NCBI RefSeq assembly: GCF_001938985.1
Contig: NZ_MKIN01000022.1
Span: forward strand, 248,001-312,000
Length of the DNA stretch: 64,000 bases
Direction: 5' to 3'
Origin: Gillisella taibaishanensis
GTDB lineage: Bacteria; Pseudomonadota; Alphaproteobacteria; Rhizobiales; Rhizobiaceae
Below are positions 18,433 to 28,981 of the stretch, in pieces. A program made the translations under genes and the position numbers. Numbering within the stretch: the first letter of the stretch is position 1; each line of letters begins with the position of its first letter. The notes under the pieces are model-generated. The model made no database searches. It worked only from the letters and a program-made list of their open reading frames with translations, and was not told the origin of the DNA.

Positions 18433-20190
18433 TTATCGCATTTCCTGTGGGGCATCCGTACCGGTAATAGCCAATCCGGACTTCAACACAGAAGCGACAG
18501 CATGCACCAGCCCAAGCCTGGCAAGACTTGATTGTCGGTTTTTATCGTTAACAAATCGTAATTCCGGCTGATCCTTGCCCTTGTTCCAGTGAGCATGGAA
18601 CGAACTTGCCAGATCGTAAAGATAAAATGCGATGCGATGCGGCTCCATCGACTGCGCCGAAGCTTCGACGATTCGCGGATATTCTGCAAGTTTGGCAATC
18701 AGCTGCACTTCGCTCGGATCGGTAATGCCGGCGACTTCCGCCTTCAGCACATCAGGCGACAAATCGATATCACCAAAGGTTTCGCGCGCCTGCCGAAAGA
18801 TCGACATGCAGCGGGCATGGGCATATTGCACGTAAAAGACCGGGTTGTCCTTCGACTGTTCTGTCACCTTGGCAAAGTCGAAATCCAGCGGCTCGCTGCT
18901 CTTGCGGTACAGCATCATGAAGCGCACCGAATCGCGGCCGACTTCTTCGACAACATCACGCAGCGTCACGAAATCGCCCGAGCGCTTCGACATCTTCACC
19001 GGCTCGCCATCGCGGTAGAGCTTCACGAGCTGGCACAACAGCACCGTCAGCTTCGACTTGCCTTCGGAAACAGCCTTGGCCACTGCTTCCAGCCGCTTGA
19101 CGTAGCCGCCATGGTCGGCGCCCAACACATAGATCATCCGGCCGAAACCACGATCAAACTTGTCCTTGAAATAGGCAACGTCGGCGGCGAAATAGGTGTA
19201 GCTGCCGTCCGACTTGATCAGCGGCCGGTCGATGTCGTCACCGACCTCAGTGGAGCGGAACAGCGTCTGCTCGCGGTCTTCCCAATCCTCAGGCAACTGC
19301 CCCTTCGGTGGCGGCAGCGTACCGCGATAGACGTGGCCCTTGAAGGTCAGGTCGTTAATCGCCGTGCGGATCGCCGCCGCGCCATTGGCATGCAACTGGC
19401 GCTCGGAATAAAACAAGTCGTGATGCACGTTGAGGGCCGCCAGATCCTCGCGGATCATCACCATCATGGCATCGATGGCGCGGTCCTTGACGATCTCCAT
19501 CCACTGCTCTTCCGGCATGTTGTGCAGCCGTACGCCATACTCTTGCGCCAGCGCCTCGCCGACAGGCTTCAGATAATCGCCCGGGTAAAGCCCCGGCGGG
19601 ATCTCTCCAACGCTCTCGCCAAGGGCTTCGCGGTAGCGCAGAAACACAGAGCGGGCCAGCACATCGATCTGGGAACCGGCATCATTGATGTAATATTCCT
19701 TGGTCACATCATAGCCGGCAAAGGTCAGTAGATTGGCAAGCGTATCGCCAACGACAGCGCCCCGGCAATGACCGACATGCATCGGTCCGGTCGGATTGGC
19801 CGAGACATATTCGACATTGACCTTCTGGCCAGCGCCAGTCTCAGAGCGTCCGAAATCTGTTCCAGCCGTGATCACGGAGGACAGGAGCCGCTGCCAGTAG
19901 CCGGCCGAAAGACGAACATTGATGAAGCCTGGGCCAGCCACCGACACTTCGGAAATGTCGGCGTCTTCGCGCAACTTTTCCCCGATCAGATCGGCCAGCG
20001 CCCGTGGGCTGATGCCAAGCGGCTTGGCAAGAACCATGGCCGCATTGGTGGCGGCATCGCCGTGGCTTGCATCGCGCGGCGGCTCGACAACAATGCGCTC
20101 AAATGACAGTTCGCTTCGCTTTTCCTTTACAAGATCAAGGGTTTCAAGCGCTTGTTTGATTCGATTTTCGAAGTCGGCGAACAGGTTCAT
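18433..20190 (-). CDS. argS: Arginyl-tRNA synthetase
   Basis: A 585-residue class I synthetase charging tRNA-Arg. It shows the Arg-specific N-terminal domain, the HIGH-type motif [12 protein letters not shown] near residues 131-142 and [14 protein letters not shown] near 376-389. The DALR anticodon-binding domain ends the protein. I start at MNLFADFE (20190), not at the frame's upstream limit 20307, because the family begins there. The SPOR gene follows 68 bp downstream. Confidence 0.96.
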   Translation of the reverse strand: MNLFADFENRIKQALETLDLVKEKRSELSFERIVVEPPRDASHGDAATNAAMVLAKPLGISPRALADLIGEKLREDADISEVSVAGPGFINVRLSAGYWQRLLSSVITAGTDFGRSETGAGQKVNVEYVSANPTGPMHVGHCRGAVVGDTLANLLTFAGYDVTKEYYINDAGSQIDVLARSVFLRYREALGESVGEIPPGLYPGDYLKPVGEALAQEYGVRLHNMPEEQWMEIVKDRAIDAMMVMIREDLAALNVHHDLFYSERQLHANGAAAIRTAINDLTFKGHVYRGTLPPPKGQLPEDWEDREQTLFRSTEVGDDIDRPLIKSDGSYTYFAADVAYFKDKFDRGFGRMIYVLGADHGGYVKRLEAVAKAVSEGKSKLTVLLCQLVKLYRDGEPVKMSKRSGDFVTLRDVVEEVGRDSVRFMMLYRKSSEPLDFDFAKVTEQSKDNPVFYVQYAHARCMSIFRQARETFGDIDLSPDVLKAEVAGITDPSEVQLIAKLAEYPRIVEASAQSMEPHRIAFYLYDLASSFHAHWNKGKDQPELRFVNDKNRQSSLARLGLVHAVASVLKSGLAITGTDAPQEMR

Positions 20191-20213
20191 TTGGGTCAAT
20201 CCAGACAGATTCA

Positions 20214-20246
20214 GGTCGAAACCGCCCGCAAGGGGGCGGGTTTTCG
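20214..20246 (-). terminator. Hairpin between dgt and argS
   Basis: CCGCCC/GGGCGG hairpin with a short TTTC on the minus strand, just after the dgt stop and 25-55 bases before the argS start. It could end dgt or shape the argS leader. Confidence 0.4.
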
Positions 20247-20254
20247 CCCGCTGC

Positions 20255-21472
20255 CTAGCGCAAATCCGGAGTATGGTCAAACAGCTGCCTGTGCACCCGC
20301 ACAGCATAGGTATCGGTCATCCCCGCCAGAAAATCGCCGACATGCCGAGCCTTGGCAGGCGTTTCGAGCCCGGCGGTATGCTCGACCCAATAGTCGCTGC
20401 GCATCAGGGTGGGATCGGCCATATAGGCGTTGAACAGGTCGGTGACGATCTGGGCCGCACCTGCGCGGATGCGCATGATGTCGGGATGGCGGTAAATCTT
20501 CGAAAACAGCAGTTTCTTGATCTGCCTGTCGGTCTCGGCCATGGACTCCGAGAAGGTAATAATCGTCTCGCCCGCCTGACGGATGTCGTCCGCCGACATA
20601 GGGCGGATGCGTGTCAGCCGATCCTGCGCCATCGCAATCACGTCCTCGACCATCCGAGTGATCTGCCTGCGCATGATTTCATGGGTGAAGCGGTCGGCTT
20701 CGAGGTTGGGGTAGCGGTCGCGCACTTCGCGCATCAATCCAGCCAGAAACGGCACGTCCTCCAGCATATCGAACGTGAGGTAGCCGGAGCGTAGGCCGTC
20801 ATCGATATCATGGGTATTGTAGGCGATGTCGTCGGCCACGGCGGCGGCCTGGGCCTCCAGGCTGGCGTGGCTGGCAATATCGAGGTCCTGTAGCTCGCAG
20901 TATTCGATGATCGGCAGAGGAACGGGGCCTCGGGTGCCCTCGCCGGCCGCAGTCATCAGTGGTCCATTGTGCTTGACCAGACCTTCGAGCGTTTCCCAGG
21001 TGAGGTTCAGCCCGTCGAATTCGGCGTAGCGCCGCTCCAGCTTGGTGACGATCCTGAGCGACTGGGCATTGTGATCGAAGCCACCATAGGGCTCCAGCAA
21101 TTCATGCAGCGCGTCCTCGCCGGTATGACCGAAGGGCGTATGACCGAAATCATGCACCAGCGCCACGCCCTCAGCCAGATCCTCGTCGATGCGAAAGGCG
21201 CGCGCCAAGGCGCGGGCAATCTGGGCCACCTCGATCGTGTGGGTCAGCCGGGTGCGGTAATGGTCACTGTCGGGGCCGATGAACACCTGCGTCTTGTGCT
21301 TCAGGCGGCGAAAAGCTGTCGTATGGACGATCCGGTCCCGGTCTCGCTGGAAATCCGAGCGCGTCAGGCTGTTGCCCTCGGGATAGAGCCGGCCTCGCGA
21401 CGCCCAGGGATCGGCGGCGAAAATCGCCCGCTCACCCACACCAAATCCCAATGCATTTCTATCGATCGTCAT
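20255..21472 (-). CDS. dgt: Deoxyguanosinetriphosphate triphosphohydrolase-like protein
   Basis: A 405-residue HD-domain dNTP triphosphohydrolase. HD-domain residues appear as [13 protein letters not shown] near residues 75-87 and [17 protein letters not shown] near 109-125; [14 protein letters not shown] near 212-225 gives a further metal ligand. It belongs to the shorter bacterial Dgt-like group and probably regulates dNTP pools. It lies upstream of argS and divergent from the erpA-like gene. Confidence 0.93.
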   Translation of the reverse strand: MTIDRNALGFGVGERAIFAADPWASRGRLYPEGNSLTRSDFQRDRDRIVHTTAFRRLKHKTQVFIGPDSDHYRTRLTHTIEVAQIARALARAFRIDEDLAEGVALVHDFGHTPFGHTGEDALHELLEPYGGFDHNAQSLRIVTKLERRYAEFDGLNLTWETLEGLVKHNGPLMTAAGEGTRGPVPLPIIEYCELQDLDIASHASLEAQAAAVADDIAYNTHDIDDGLRSGYLTFDMLEDVPFLAGLMREVRDRYPNLEADRFTHEIMRRQITRMVEDVIAMAQDRLTRIRPMSADDIRQAGETIITFSESMAETDRQIKKLLFSKIYRHPDIMRIRAGAAQIVTDLFNAYMADPTLMRSDYWVEHTAGLETPAKARHVGDFLAGMTDTYAVRVHRQLFDHTPDLR

Positions 21473-21666
21473 GCCTGCCCTATCCTGCCCATTGACGCCT
21501 TGGCTTCCTGTTCATACCTATAGGAAATCACCGTGCAAGACACGGGGCCGATCTATATAATCCAGTTTTCGCTCGGCAATTTTCGCTCTATTTCGGCGGG
21601 TTTGCCAGGTAAACACAGCATAACCCCTGGTTTCTACGGGCCTTGAACCCGTTTGGAGGCAAAGAC

Positions 21667-21999
21667 ATGACGAATCAGACAGTGACAGTTTCAGAACGGG
21701 CGGCGAAACGCATCGCCAAGATCGTTGCCGCCGAGAGCGATAAGTCGGCGCTGCGCGTCTCGGTCGAAGGCGGTGGCTGTTCCGGCTTCTCCTACAAGTT
21801 CGATCTCGACCAGGGCCCACAGGACGGCGACCTGGTGATCGAACGCGACGGCGCGACCCTGTTGATCGACTCCATGTCGCTGGTCTACATGGCCGGCTCG
21901 GAAATCGACTTCGTCGACAATCTACTCGGCCAGTCCTTCCAGATCACCAATCCCAATGCGGTGGCCAGCTGTGGCTGCGGCACCAGCTTTGCGATGTGA
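21667..21999 (+). CDS. erpA: Iron-sulfur cluster insertion protein (ErpA/HesB type)
   Basis: A 110-residue A-type carrier that hands Fe-S clusters to target enzymes. The three conserved cysteines are in GGGCSGF (near residue 38) and the C-terminal SCGCG. The start at ATG 21667 follows GGAGG; the frame extends to 21643 without need. It could be the IscA, ErpA or SufA subtype; motif alone does not settle this. xth follows 33 bp downstream. Confidence 0.9.
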   Translation: MTNQTVTVSERAAKRIAKIVAAESDKSALRVSVEGGGCSGFSYKFDLDQGPQDGDLVIERDGATLLIDSMSLVYMAGSEIDFVDNLLGQSFQITNPNAVASCGCGTSFAM

Positions 22000-22032
22000 G
22001 CCATCCTGGCTGAAGGACAAAGAAAGCGCGCC

Positions 22033-22827
22033 ATGAAAATTGCCACCTGGAACATCAACGGCGTCAAGGCGCGCATCGTCAATCTGTGCCAGTGGCTGGA
22101 AAGTGCTTCACCAGACATCGTCTGCCTGCAGGAAATCAAATCCGTCGATGAGGGCTTCCCACGCGCCGACATCGAGGCGCTTGGCTATCATGTCGAAACC
22201 CATGGCCAAAAGGGCTTCAATGGTGTCGCACTGCTATCGAAGCAGAAGCCTGATGAAGTCAACCGGGGCCTGCCCGGCGACGACGCAGACGAGCAGGCGC
22301 GCTTTATTGAAGGTGTGTTTTCCGTCGCTGATGGCGTGCTGCGGGTCTGCTCGCTGTACCTACCGAACGGCAATCCCTCCGACGATCCGGTGAAATATCC
22401 CTATAAACTCGCCTGGATGGCGCGCCTGCATCGCTTTGCCGCCGAGCGTCTTGCGCTGGAAGAGCCGCTGATTCTGGCCGGCGACTATAACGTGATTCCG
22501 CAGCCGCATGACTGTTACGATCCGGCAGCCTGGGCCACTGACGCGCTGTTCCTGCCGCAAACCCGTGCGGCTTTTCATGCCCTGACCAATCTCGGCCTGA
22601 CCGATGCGGTGCGCGCCACCAGCGACGCGGTCAAACTCTATTCCTTCTGGGATTATCAGGCAGGCGCCTGGCAGAAAAACAGCGGCATCCGCATCGACCA
22701 TCTGCTGCTATCGCCAGAGGCGACGGACCGACTGGTGTCGACGGAAATAGACAAGCATGTGCGCAGCTGGGAAAAGCCGTCCGACCACGTACCGGTCATT
22801 GGACATTTCAATTTCGCCGCAGCGTAA
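22033..22827 (+). CDS. xth: Exodeoxyribonuclease III
   Basis: A 264-residue apurinic/apyrimidinic endonuclease and 3' exonuclease of DNA base-excision repair. The motifs NINGVKAR (residues 7-14), CLQEIKS, AGDYNVIPQ and the terminal SDHVPVIGHF give the EEP catalytic residues. Length is typical. Probably cotranscribed with the Fe-S carrier gene and convergent with exoR. Confidence 0.95.
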   Translation: MKIATWNINGVKARIVNLCQWLESASPDIVCLQEIKSVDEGFPRADIEALGYHVETHGQKGFNGVALLSKQKPDEVNRGLPGDDADEQARFIEGVFSVADGVLRVCSLYLPNGNPSDDPVKYPYKLAWMARLHRFAAERLALEEPLILAGDYNVIPQPHDCYDPAAWATDALFLPQTRAAFHALTNLGLTDAVRATSDAVKLYSFWDYQAGAWQKNSGIRIDHLLLSPEATDRLVSTEIDKHVRSWEKPSDHVPVIGHFNFAAA

Positions 22828-22913
22828 AACGACCAGTGCCGTTAACGGTAGAGCTTTGCTGAAATTTGGAACTGTAGAGGAAGGCTGGTTTAAAGCCTCT
22901 TAGGCGCAATCGA

Positions 22914-23741
22914 TCAGGGATCGGCGTCCGGGCTGTTTTGCACCTGCGGCACGAGCGCCACGGCGACGCGCCGATCCTTTTCCTCCGCCAAGGAAAATGC
23001 CCGTTCCTGCAAATCCTCGATCCAGGTGCAGTCCTTCGGCGCGCATTTGTCGAGCGCTGCCGTCAAGAAGGCGAGACCGCGCGCAGCTTGGCCCTCTTCA
23101 AAAATTACGTCGCCAAACAGCGCCATGGCGCCGGCATGGCCGTTCTTGCGAGCAAGGTTGAGCCACTTCTTGGCCTGCTGCACATTGCGCTTACCGCCTT
23201 CGCCGGCCAGAAGCATCTTGGCGAGTTCAAACTGCGCTTCCGGAAACCCAAAGGTCGAGGCTGCCTGAAAGTAGAGCTGGCGCGCCTGGGCAAGGTCCGT
23301 CTTGACGGGGCTGCCGGCAATGCCCTCGTGATAGTAGTTGGCAAGAGAAATCAGCGCATTGACGAAATAGACCGTGTCTTCCGATCCAGGCTCGACACCT
23401 TGATTGGCGATTTCGGAATAGATCTTGAAAGCTTCATAATCGTTTTTGACGACGCCATCACCATCGGCATACATGTTGGCAAGCGCCCAGCGAGAACCGG
23501 TATGGCCCTTTTCGGCGGCATAACGATAGGCTTCGACGGCATCTTCCGTCTTGCCGCTCTTTTGAGCATTAAAGCCAAACTTGAACAGATCGAAAGGGCC
23601 AGATTCCTTCGAAACGCCCGACTTGATGTCAAAGGCATGGGCACATTGCGCGCAAAACAGGTTGCCGACAGCCAGCGACATCAGCACGAAAACTGAAGAT
23701 CGCCAGAACACCCGCCCCTGATTACCGTACACCTTAAACAT
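22914..23741 (-). CDS. exoR: Exopolysaccharide regulator ExoR
   Basis: A 275-residue periplasmic protein with a signal peptide (about residues 1-37, ending AHAF) and Sel1-like helical repeats: YRYAAEKGHTGSRWALANMYADG, ARQLYFQAASTFGFPEAQFELAKML, and AKKWLNLARKNGHAGAM. In Sinorhizobium and Agrobacterium, ExoR binds the sensor ExoS (ChvG) and keeps the ExoS/ChvI system off, repressing succinoglycan and favouring motility; acid proteolysis releases it. The sequence matches that protein well in my memory. I start at ATG 23741 (MFKVYGNQGR); a GTG at 23771 would add ten residues. It is convergent with xth. Confidence 0.92.
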   Translation of the reverse strand: MFKVYGNQGRVFWRSSVFVLMSLAVGNLFCAQCAHAFDIKSGVSKESGPFDLFKFGFNAQKSGKTEDAVEAYRYAAEKGHTGSRWALANMYADGDGVVKNDYEAFKIYSEIANQGVEPGSEDTVYFVNALISLANYYHEGIAGSPVKTDLAQARQLYFQAASTFGFPEAQFELAKMLLAGEGGKRNVQQAKKWLNLARKNGHAGAMALFGDVIFEEGQAARGLAFLTAALDKCAPKDCTWIEDLQERAFSLAEEKDRRVAVALVPQVQNSPDADP

Positions 23742-24253
23742 TTCCACGACCAAAGGCCCTTCTACGCACAAGCGAAGGATTTACGACCGAGGCACAAACA
23801 ACAACGTCCGCAACCGGCACCAGATCCAAGTCCCATAAAGAACGCAACCGGATTGAAATCCGGTAAATTATTCTTGGCGCTCCGTCTATTTCCCCAGCAT
23901 ATAATAGCTTTCGGGCAAGAAAGCGGCCTTGAAGTTGAAACTGCTGCCCGGAATACTCGCTCACCGCCCTCACATCGCCAGAACGCCCAAGACCCACTTG
24001 AAAATGCGGCTTTTTCAGCGCCGCAGGAGCCGTGACCGTTCTGGGTAAGCGCGGAGATTGCACACCCAGAACTTCGCACACCAACTTTGCTGCGCTCCAT
24101 TTGTGGCGGGAAATAGACATTTTAGCGTGTCGAGGATTACCGTGATGACGATATAGGCCGTGTTGCAGATTCAGCACAAATGTTGTCGCAAACGACAAAA
24201 ACCGACATAGGCTGAGTTAACGAATTGTTCACAGCTCCATCATCGAACCAGCC
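23742..24253. other. exoR upstream region
   Basis: A 510-bp stretch before the FadL-type gene terminator. Two minus-strand frames (23734-24198 and 23762-24100) run into it but have unusual composition and no start signal. I regard it as the exoR promoter and leader region; no gene seen. Confidence 0.5.
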
Positions 24254-24300
24254 GTAAAAAAGAAGGCTCGGTTGCTTTTGAAAACAACCGAGCCCTTTTT
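24254..24300. terminator. Terminator after the FadL-like gene
   Basis: GGCTCGGTTG/CAACCGAGCC perfect ten-pair stem with T-runs on both sides (CTTTTT on plus, TTCTTTTTT on minus). It ends the minus-strand porin gene. Confidence 0.9.
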
Positions 24301-24341
24301 ACAAATTCGTCAAAAACCTACCGAGACAACTGCTGCCAGGA

Positions 24342-25556
24342 TTAGAATTTGACCTTCAGGTTGGCATTCAATGCCGTGACCACATCATTACCGAAGGAAT
24401 AGGTCGCATCGTCGCCATACGTCTTACCGTCAATTACAACGGTACCGGATTTGCCGCTGGTCAGAAGGCCGACCAAACCGGCGAGCCGGAATTCGACATT
24501 CTTGGTCGGCGCATAGGACACCGCTGCACCGACAGCCCAGGTATCCGTCTGTGCGCCGTAACCCTGAGACGTGCCACGATCCCAGCTCAGGCTGACGGCA
24601 CCGCTCCACTGATCGGTGAATTTGTGGCCGACGCCTGCTACGACCGTAACGCCGTCCCGGTAACCGAGATCCAACTGCGTGATCGCGATGTTCGTACCCT
24701 TGATGTAGAAGGGAATCTGCTGGAACTGGCTCCAGTCGACCCACTTGACGGAACCAAAGGCGAGCCAATCCGGTGCGATGCCGCTTTGAACCTTAAGCTC
24801 AACTGAATCAGGCATGGCCTGAGAGCCGTAGACGTTGTAATTGGCGCCATTGACCTGGCTGAGGTCCAGCTTGCCGGTAATATTGTCGAGCTTGACTTCG
24901 CTGTTGTAGACCAGGCTGGCGCGGAAAGCATATTCGGGAATTTCATAGGCGAGACCAGCGCGCCAACCCCAACCGTCACCCTTCAGTTCAAGATGTCCGA
25001 CGCCGTTGCCGAACGGCGTCAACGCATCCGGCACGACCAGACGATCCTTGAAACCGCTGACTTCCTGATAGAAGCCGCCGCCGATCACCCTGATCTGACC
25101 CGGACCAGCATCGAAACGATAGGAACAGGTCAGACCATAGTTTTCGCTCTTGATCTTGGTTTCGATGTTGCTTTGAGCGCCGACCCAATTTGCACCCGGC
25201 TTGCTGTGAGCGCCCCAGGGCTGCGAATAATCGACAAGGCAGTCCGCCTCGCTGCCGATTGCCGCTTTGATCCCAACGCGCGAATTCCAGTAATTCTCGG
25301 TATCTTTTGCGGTGGTCGTGCCGCCACCAAAGCCGTTTGACCCCAAACCATCGGAGGGATCCACATCCTTGGCGTTCTTAAGTTTTCGATCCGGCATCAC
25401 GTAGACAGTGGAACCTTCGGCTGTCACAGCGGAAGGATCGAACAGGAGGTCGATGTTATAGCCGCCGCGCTCCAGACCGCCCGCCATTGCCTCAGTGCCA
25501 ACCAGGCCTGTCGCAAGCAAGGCGAGAGCCGCGCTAGAAATATGTCTTTTTATCAT
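24342..25556 (-). CDS. FadL/TodX/OmpP1 outer-membrane transporter
   Basis: A 404-residue beta-barrel. A signal peptide (MIKRHISSAALALLATGLV...AMA) is followed by GGLERGGYNIDLLFDPSAVT, similar to the FadL hatch region, and by many alternating aromatic strands. It ends in NLKVKF with a C-terminal Phe, a BAM recognition mark. FadL proteins admit long-chain fatty acids and other hydrophobic compounds. I start at ATG 25556 because of GGAGGGG upstream; the frame extends to 25631. The exact substrate is unknown. Confidence 0.85.
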   Translation of the reverse strand: MIKRHISSAALALLATGLVGTEAMAGGLERGGYNIDLLFDPSAVTAEGSTVYVMPDRKLKNAKDVDPSDGLGSNGFGGGTTTAKDTENYWNSRVGIKAAIGSEADCLVDYSQPWGAHSKPGANWVGAQSNIETKIKSENYGLTCSYRFDAGPGQIRVIGGGFYQEVSGFKDRLVVPDALTPFGNGVGHLELKGDGWGWRAGLAYEIPEYAFRASLVYNSEVKLDNITGKLDLSQVNGANYNVYGSQAMPDSVELKVQSGIAPDWLAFGSVKWVDWSQFQQIPFYIKGTNIAITQLDLGYRDGVTVVAGVGHKFTDQWSGAVSLSWDRGTSQGYGAQTDTWAVGAAVSYAPTKNVEFRLAGLVGLLTSGKSGTVVIDGKTYGDDATYSFGNDVVTALNANLKVKF

Positions 25557-25871
25557 GTCCCCTCCGCATATAGAAAATTTCATAGGCAAGCCTAACCTAT
25601 TCAAAACAAATGACAACTTTACGAATTGCAAGTGCAGCGCAGCATGACAGGCGTCAAATTTACGTAAGATCTCATTAGCGCCGCAATTTCGCCAAATTGG
25701 AAGGAGGGTTTTGCTTAATAGAAGACTTATCCCGCCATTTTCAGAATATTTTTTTACGTTTCACCGCATCCGTTGCAGAACGACAACAGCGACGTCGTTC
25801 GTGGTGATCGTGTCTTTTCGGCACATGTATTGCATCGCACAATTAATCGCGCACACGTTGCAACCATCAGC
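25557..25871. other. Upstream region of the FadL-like gene
   Basis: About 315 bp of AT-richer DNA between the porin start and the valS terminator. I see no gene; the short plus-strand frames here have no ribosome binding site. Confidence 0.5.
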
Positions 25872-25907
25872 AAAAGGCCCGGAGGCGGTCACGCCTCCGG
25901 GCTTTTA
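25872..25907. terminator. Terminator after valS
   Basis: GCCCGGAGGCG/CGCCTCCGGGC eleven-pair stem with a GTCA loop and TTTT on both sides, about 30 bases beyond the valS stop. Confidence 0.9.
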
Positions 25908-25933
25908 AAAATGCAATCGATCCTCAGCAGATG

Positions 25934-28777
25934 TCAGCCGGCTTCATTGACCCTTTGCAGGGCCACAGCCAGTACGCCGCGCTGTTCTTCGAGTTCAGCC
26001 AGACGCTGGCGCTCAGCAGCGACGACTTCGGGATCGGCATTGGCGACAAACTTCTCGTTGCCGAGCTTCTTGCGACCCTTTTCGATATCCTGGTCGACCT
26101 TGCCGATCGCCTTTTCAAGCCGCGCCCGCTCCGCGCCCAGGTCAATCAGGCTGCCGAGCGGCAGGCAGGCCGTTGCTTCGCCGATGATCACCTGAGCAGA
26201 GCCCTTCGGCGCTTCGGCCGCGTGGCTGATATCGCCAACCCGCGCCAGGCGCTTGATGGCGGCTTCGTGATGCTCAAGCCTGGAGCGGGTGACGCCATTG
26301 GCCCCGACCACGACCAGCGGCGCCACGGCCGATGGCGGCACATTCATTTCGGCGCGGGCCGAGCGAATGCCGCTGACCAGATCGATCAACCAGTTGATGT
26401 CGGCGGCGGCATGCTCGTCACTGAACGACAGAACCGGCCAATCGGCATGGCAAAGCAAGGTTTCGCGCGCAGCGCCCTCGCCGGCCGTATGCGCCCAAAG
26501 TTCCTCCGTCATGAACGGCATGAAGGGATGCAACAGCTTGTAGATCTCTTCCAGCACGTAAGCCGCACAAGCCTGCGCCTCGGCCTTGGCGGCTTCGTTA
26601 TCACCGGCAAAGATGGGCTTAAGCAGTTCCAGATACCAATCGCAGAACTGATTCCAGACAAAGCGATAGAGCGCCGTTGCCGCATCATTGAAGCGGAAGT
26701 GTTCAACAGCCTCGGTCACCTCGCTCTGGGCGCGGGTCAGCTCGGTCAGGATCCAACGGTTGATCGCCAGCGACGTCGTTTCCGGTAAGAAGGACGGATC
26801 GCTCTTCACACCGTTCATCTCGGCAAAGCGCGTCGCGTTCCAAAGCTTGGTGCCGAAATTGCGATAGCCGGCAACACGGGCCGTATCCAGCTTCACGTCG
26901 CGCCCCTGGGCGGCCATGATCGCCAACGTGAAGCGCAGGGCATCGGCACCGTATTCGTCGATCAGTTCCAGCGGATTGATGACATTGCCCTTGGACTTCG
27001 ACATCTTCTGACCGTTCTTGTCACGCACCAGGGCGTGGACATAGACGGTCTCGAACGGCTCGACCGGATTGCCGGCCTCGTCCTTCATGAAATGCAAGCT
27101 CATCATCATCATCCGGGCGACCCAGAAGAAGATGATGTCGAAGCCGGTAACCAGGACATTGGTCGGATAATAGCGCGCCACCTCAGGCGCATTTTCCGGC
27201 CAGCCCAGTGTGGAGAAAGGCCAGAGTGCCGAAGAGAACCAGGTATCCAGCACGTCCTCGTCGCGGGTGAGGATCTCGCCCGGCTTGAAGTTCTCGATCT
27301 TGTCTTCGACAAACGCCTTCATCGGGCCTTCATGAGACAGGTAATGCTGGATGGCGGCGTGCAGCGCCTCTTCCTCGGTCTTTTCGACAAAAACCTGACC
27401 ATCCGGGCCGTACCAGGCCGGAATCTGATGGCCCCACCACAACTGACGCGACACGCACCAGGGCTGGATGTTTTCCATCCACTCGTAATAGGTCTTGTCC
27501 CAGTTTTTAGGGACAAATTTGGTGCGGCCTTCGCGCACGCTCTCGATCGCGGGCTTGGCCAGCGTCTTGGCGTCGACATACCACTGCTCGGTCAGGCGCG
27601 GCTCGATCGGCACGCCGCCACGGTCGCCATGTGGCACCATATGCTTGTGCGGCACGATCTGGTCGAGCAGACCTTCGGCTTCAAAGATCTCGACGATCTT
27701 CTTGCGCACGAAGAAACGGTCCTGGCCTTCCAGCTCACCCCAGACCATTTCCTGCTCGCGGCTAGGCGTCAGCCCCTCCAGGAAATCGTCATTGTCGACA
27801 AGCGTGACGGTCGCGTCGATATTGAGGATATTGATCATCCTGAGGCCAGCGCGCTTACCGACGTCGAAGTCGTTGAAGTCATGCGCAGGCGTCATCTTGA
27901 CGGCGCCGGTACCGGCCGTCGGATCTGGATACTCGTCGGCGACGATTGGAATGCGGCGGCCGACGATCGGCAAGATCACATGCTTGCCGACGATGTCCTT
28001 GTAGCGCTCGTCATCAGGGTGAACCGCAATGCCGGTATCGCCGAGCATGGTCTCGGGCCTTGTGGTCGCGACGACCAGATAATCGCGTACCTCCCATTCC
28101 GTCGGCTTGCCCTCGTCATCGAAGGCAACAGGGTGGCGATAAGTGACGCCCTCTTCGAGCGGATAGCGCAGGTGCCAGAGATTGCCGTTGATCTCGTGCT
28201 GCTCGACTTCAAGATCGGAAATCGCAGTCAAGAGCTTCGGGTCCCAGTTGACCAGCCGCTTGTCCTTGTAGATCAGGCCCTGCTTGTAGAGCGTGACGAA
28301 GACTTCCAGAACGGCCTCGGACAGGCCTTCGTCCATGGTGAACCGCTCACGCGACCAATCGCAGGAGGCTCCGAGGCGCTTCAGCTGATTGAAGATCAGC
28401 CCGCCCGATTCGTCCTTCCACTCCCAGACCTTGTCGATGAAGGCGTCGCGCCCCATGGCGCGCCGGCCGGGCAGTTGCTTTTCCATCAACTGACGCTCGA
28501 CAACCATCTGCGTGGCGATGCCGGCATGGTCCATGCCCGGCTGCCACAGCACATCCTTGCCGCGCATGCGCTGGAAGCGGATCATGATGTCCTGCAGCGT
28601 ATTGTTGAGTGCGTGACCCATGTGCAGCGACCCGGTCACGTTCGGCGGCGGGATCACGATGGTGAAGCTTTCCGCACCCGGCTTGGCGTTGGCGCCAGCG
28701 CGGAAGGCGTCTGCCTCATCCCAGGCCTTGGCGATCTTCGGTTCTACGAGAGCGGAATCATAGGTCTTGTCGAGCAT
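25934..28777 (-). CDS. valS: Valyl-tRNA synthetase
   Basis: A 947-residue class I synthetase charging tRNA-Val. The HIGH motif lies in PPNVTGSLHMGHALNNTLQD near residues 43-62 and KMSKS in KNGQKMSKSKGNVINP near 593-608, with a large editing domain between them. The C-terminus is the ValRS coiled-coil arm (about 880-947). I start at MLDKTYDS (28777); a TTG at 28810 would add 11 residues. It has its own terminator, and popZ is upstream. Confidence 0.97.
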   Translation of the reverse strand: MLDKTYDSALVEPKIAKAWDEADAFRAGANAKPGAESFTIVIPPPNVTGSLHMGHALNNTLQDIMIRFQRMRGKDVLWQPGMDHAGIATQMVVERQLMEKQLPGRRAMGRDAFIDKVWEWKDESGGLIFNQLKRLGASCDWSRERFTMDEGLSEAVLEVFVTLYKQGLIYKDKRLVNWDPKLLTAISDLEVEQHEINGNLWHLRYPLEEGVTYRHPVAFDDEGKPTEWEVRDYLVVATTRPETMLGDTGIAVHPDDERYKDIVGKHVILPIVGRRIPIVADEYPDPTAGTGAVKMTPAHDFNDFDVGKRAGLRMINILNIDATVTLVDNDDFLEGLTPSREQEMVWGELEGQDRFFVRKKIVEIFEAEGLLDQIVPHKHMVPHGDRGGVPIEPRLTEQWYVDAKTLAKPAIESVREGRTKFVPKNWDKTYYEWMENIQPWCVSRQLWWGHQIPAWYGPDGQVFVEKTEEEALHAAIQHYLSHEGPMKAFVEDKIENFKPGEILTRDEDVLDTWFSSALWPFSTLGWPENAPEVARYYPTNVLVTGFDIIFFWVARMMMMSLHFMKDEAGNPVEPFETVYVHALVRDKNGQKMSKSKGNVINPLELIDEYGADALRFTLAIMAAQGRDVKLDTARVAGYRNFGTKLWNATRFAEMNGVKSDPSFLPETTSLAINRWILTELTRAQSEVTEAVEHFRFNDAATALYRFVWNQFCDWYLELLKPIFAGDNEAAKAEAQACAAYVLEEIYKLLHPFMPFMTEELWAHTAGEGAARETLLCHADWPVLSFSDEHAAADINWLIDLVSGIRSARAEMNVPPSAVAPLVVVGANGVTRSRLEHHEAAIKRLARVGDISHAAEAPKGSAQVIIGEATACLPLGSLIDLGAERARLEKAIGKVDQDIEKGRKKLGNEKFVANADPEVVAAERQRLAELEEQRGVLAVALQRVNEAG

Positions 28778-28904
28778 GTTCTGACCGGATTTTGGGTCCT
28801 TCTGCTTCAATGCGAACCAGATGGACCGGGGGATTTCGGTAAAGTCACTGGCAAAGCCAGGGTTTGTGTAAACCGGAGAGGCTGCGCAGTGTCAAGGAAG
28901 GAAA

Positions 28905-28935
28905 GCAAAAAGCCGCCCGTCATCCGGGCGGCTCC
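28905..28935 (-). terminator. Terminator after popZ
   Basis: GCCGCCCG/CGGGCGGC stem with TTTTTGCTTT on the minus strand, 50 bases past the popZ stop. Confidence 0.85.
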
Positions 28936-28981
28936 AAGCCTATAAGCTTCGTCTGGATTCACGCCTGCCTGACGATCTTCA

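Noticed and set aside
23734-24198. Minus-strand frames of 154 and 112 codons upstream of exoR
   Set aside because: Mixed composition, no ribosome site, and they overlap the exoR promoter.
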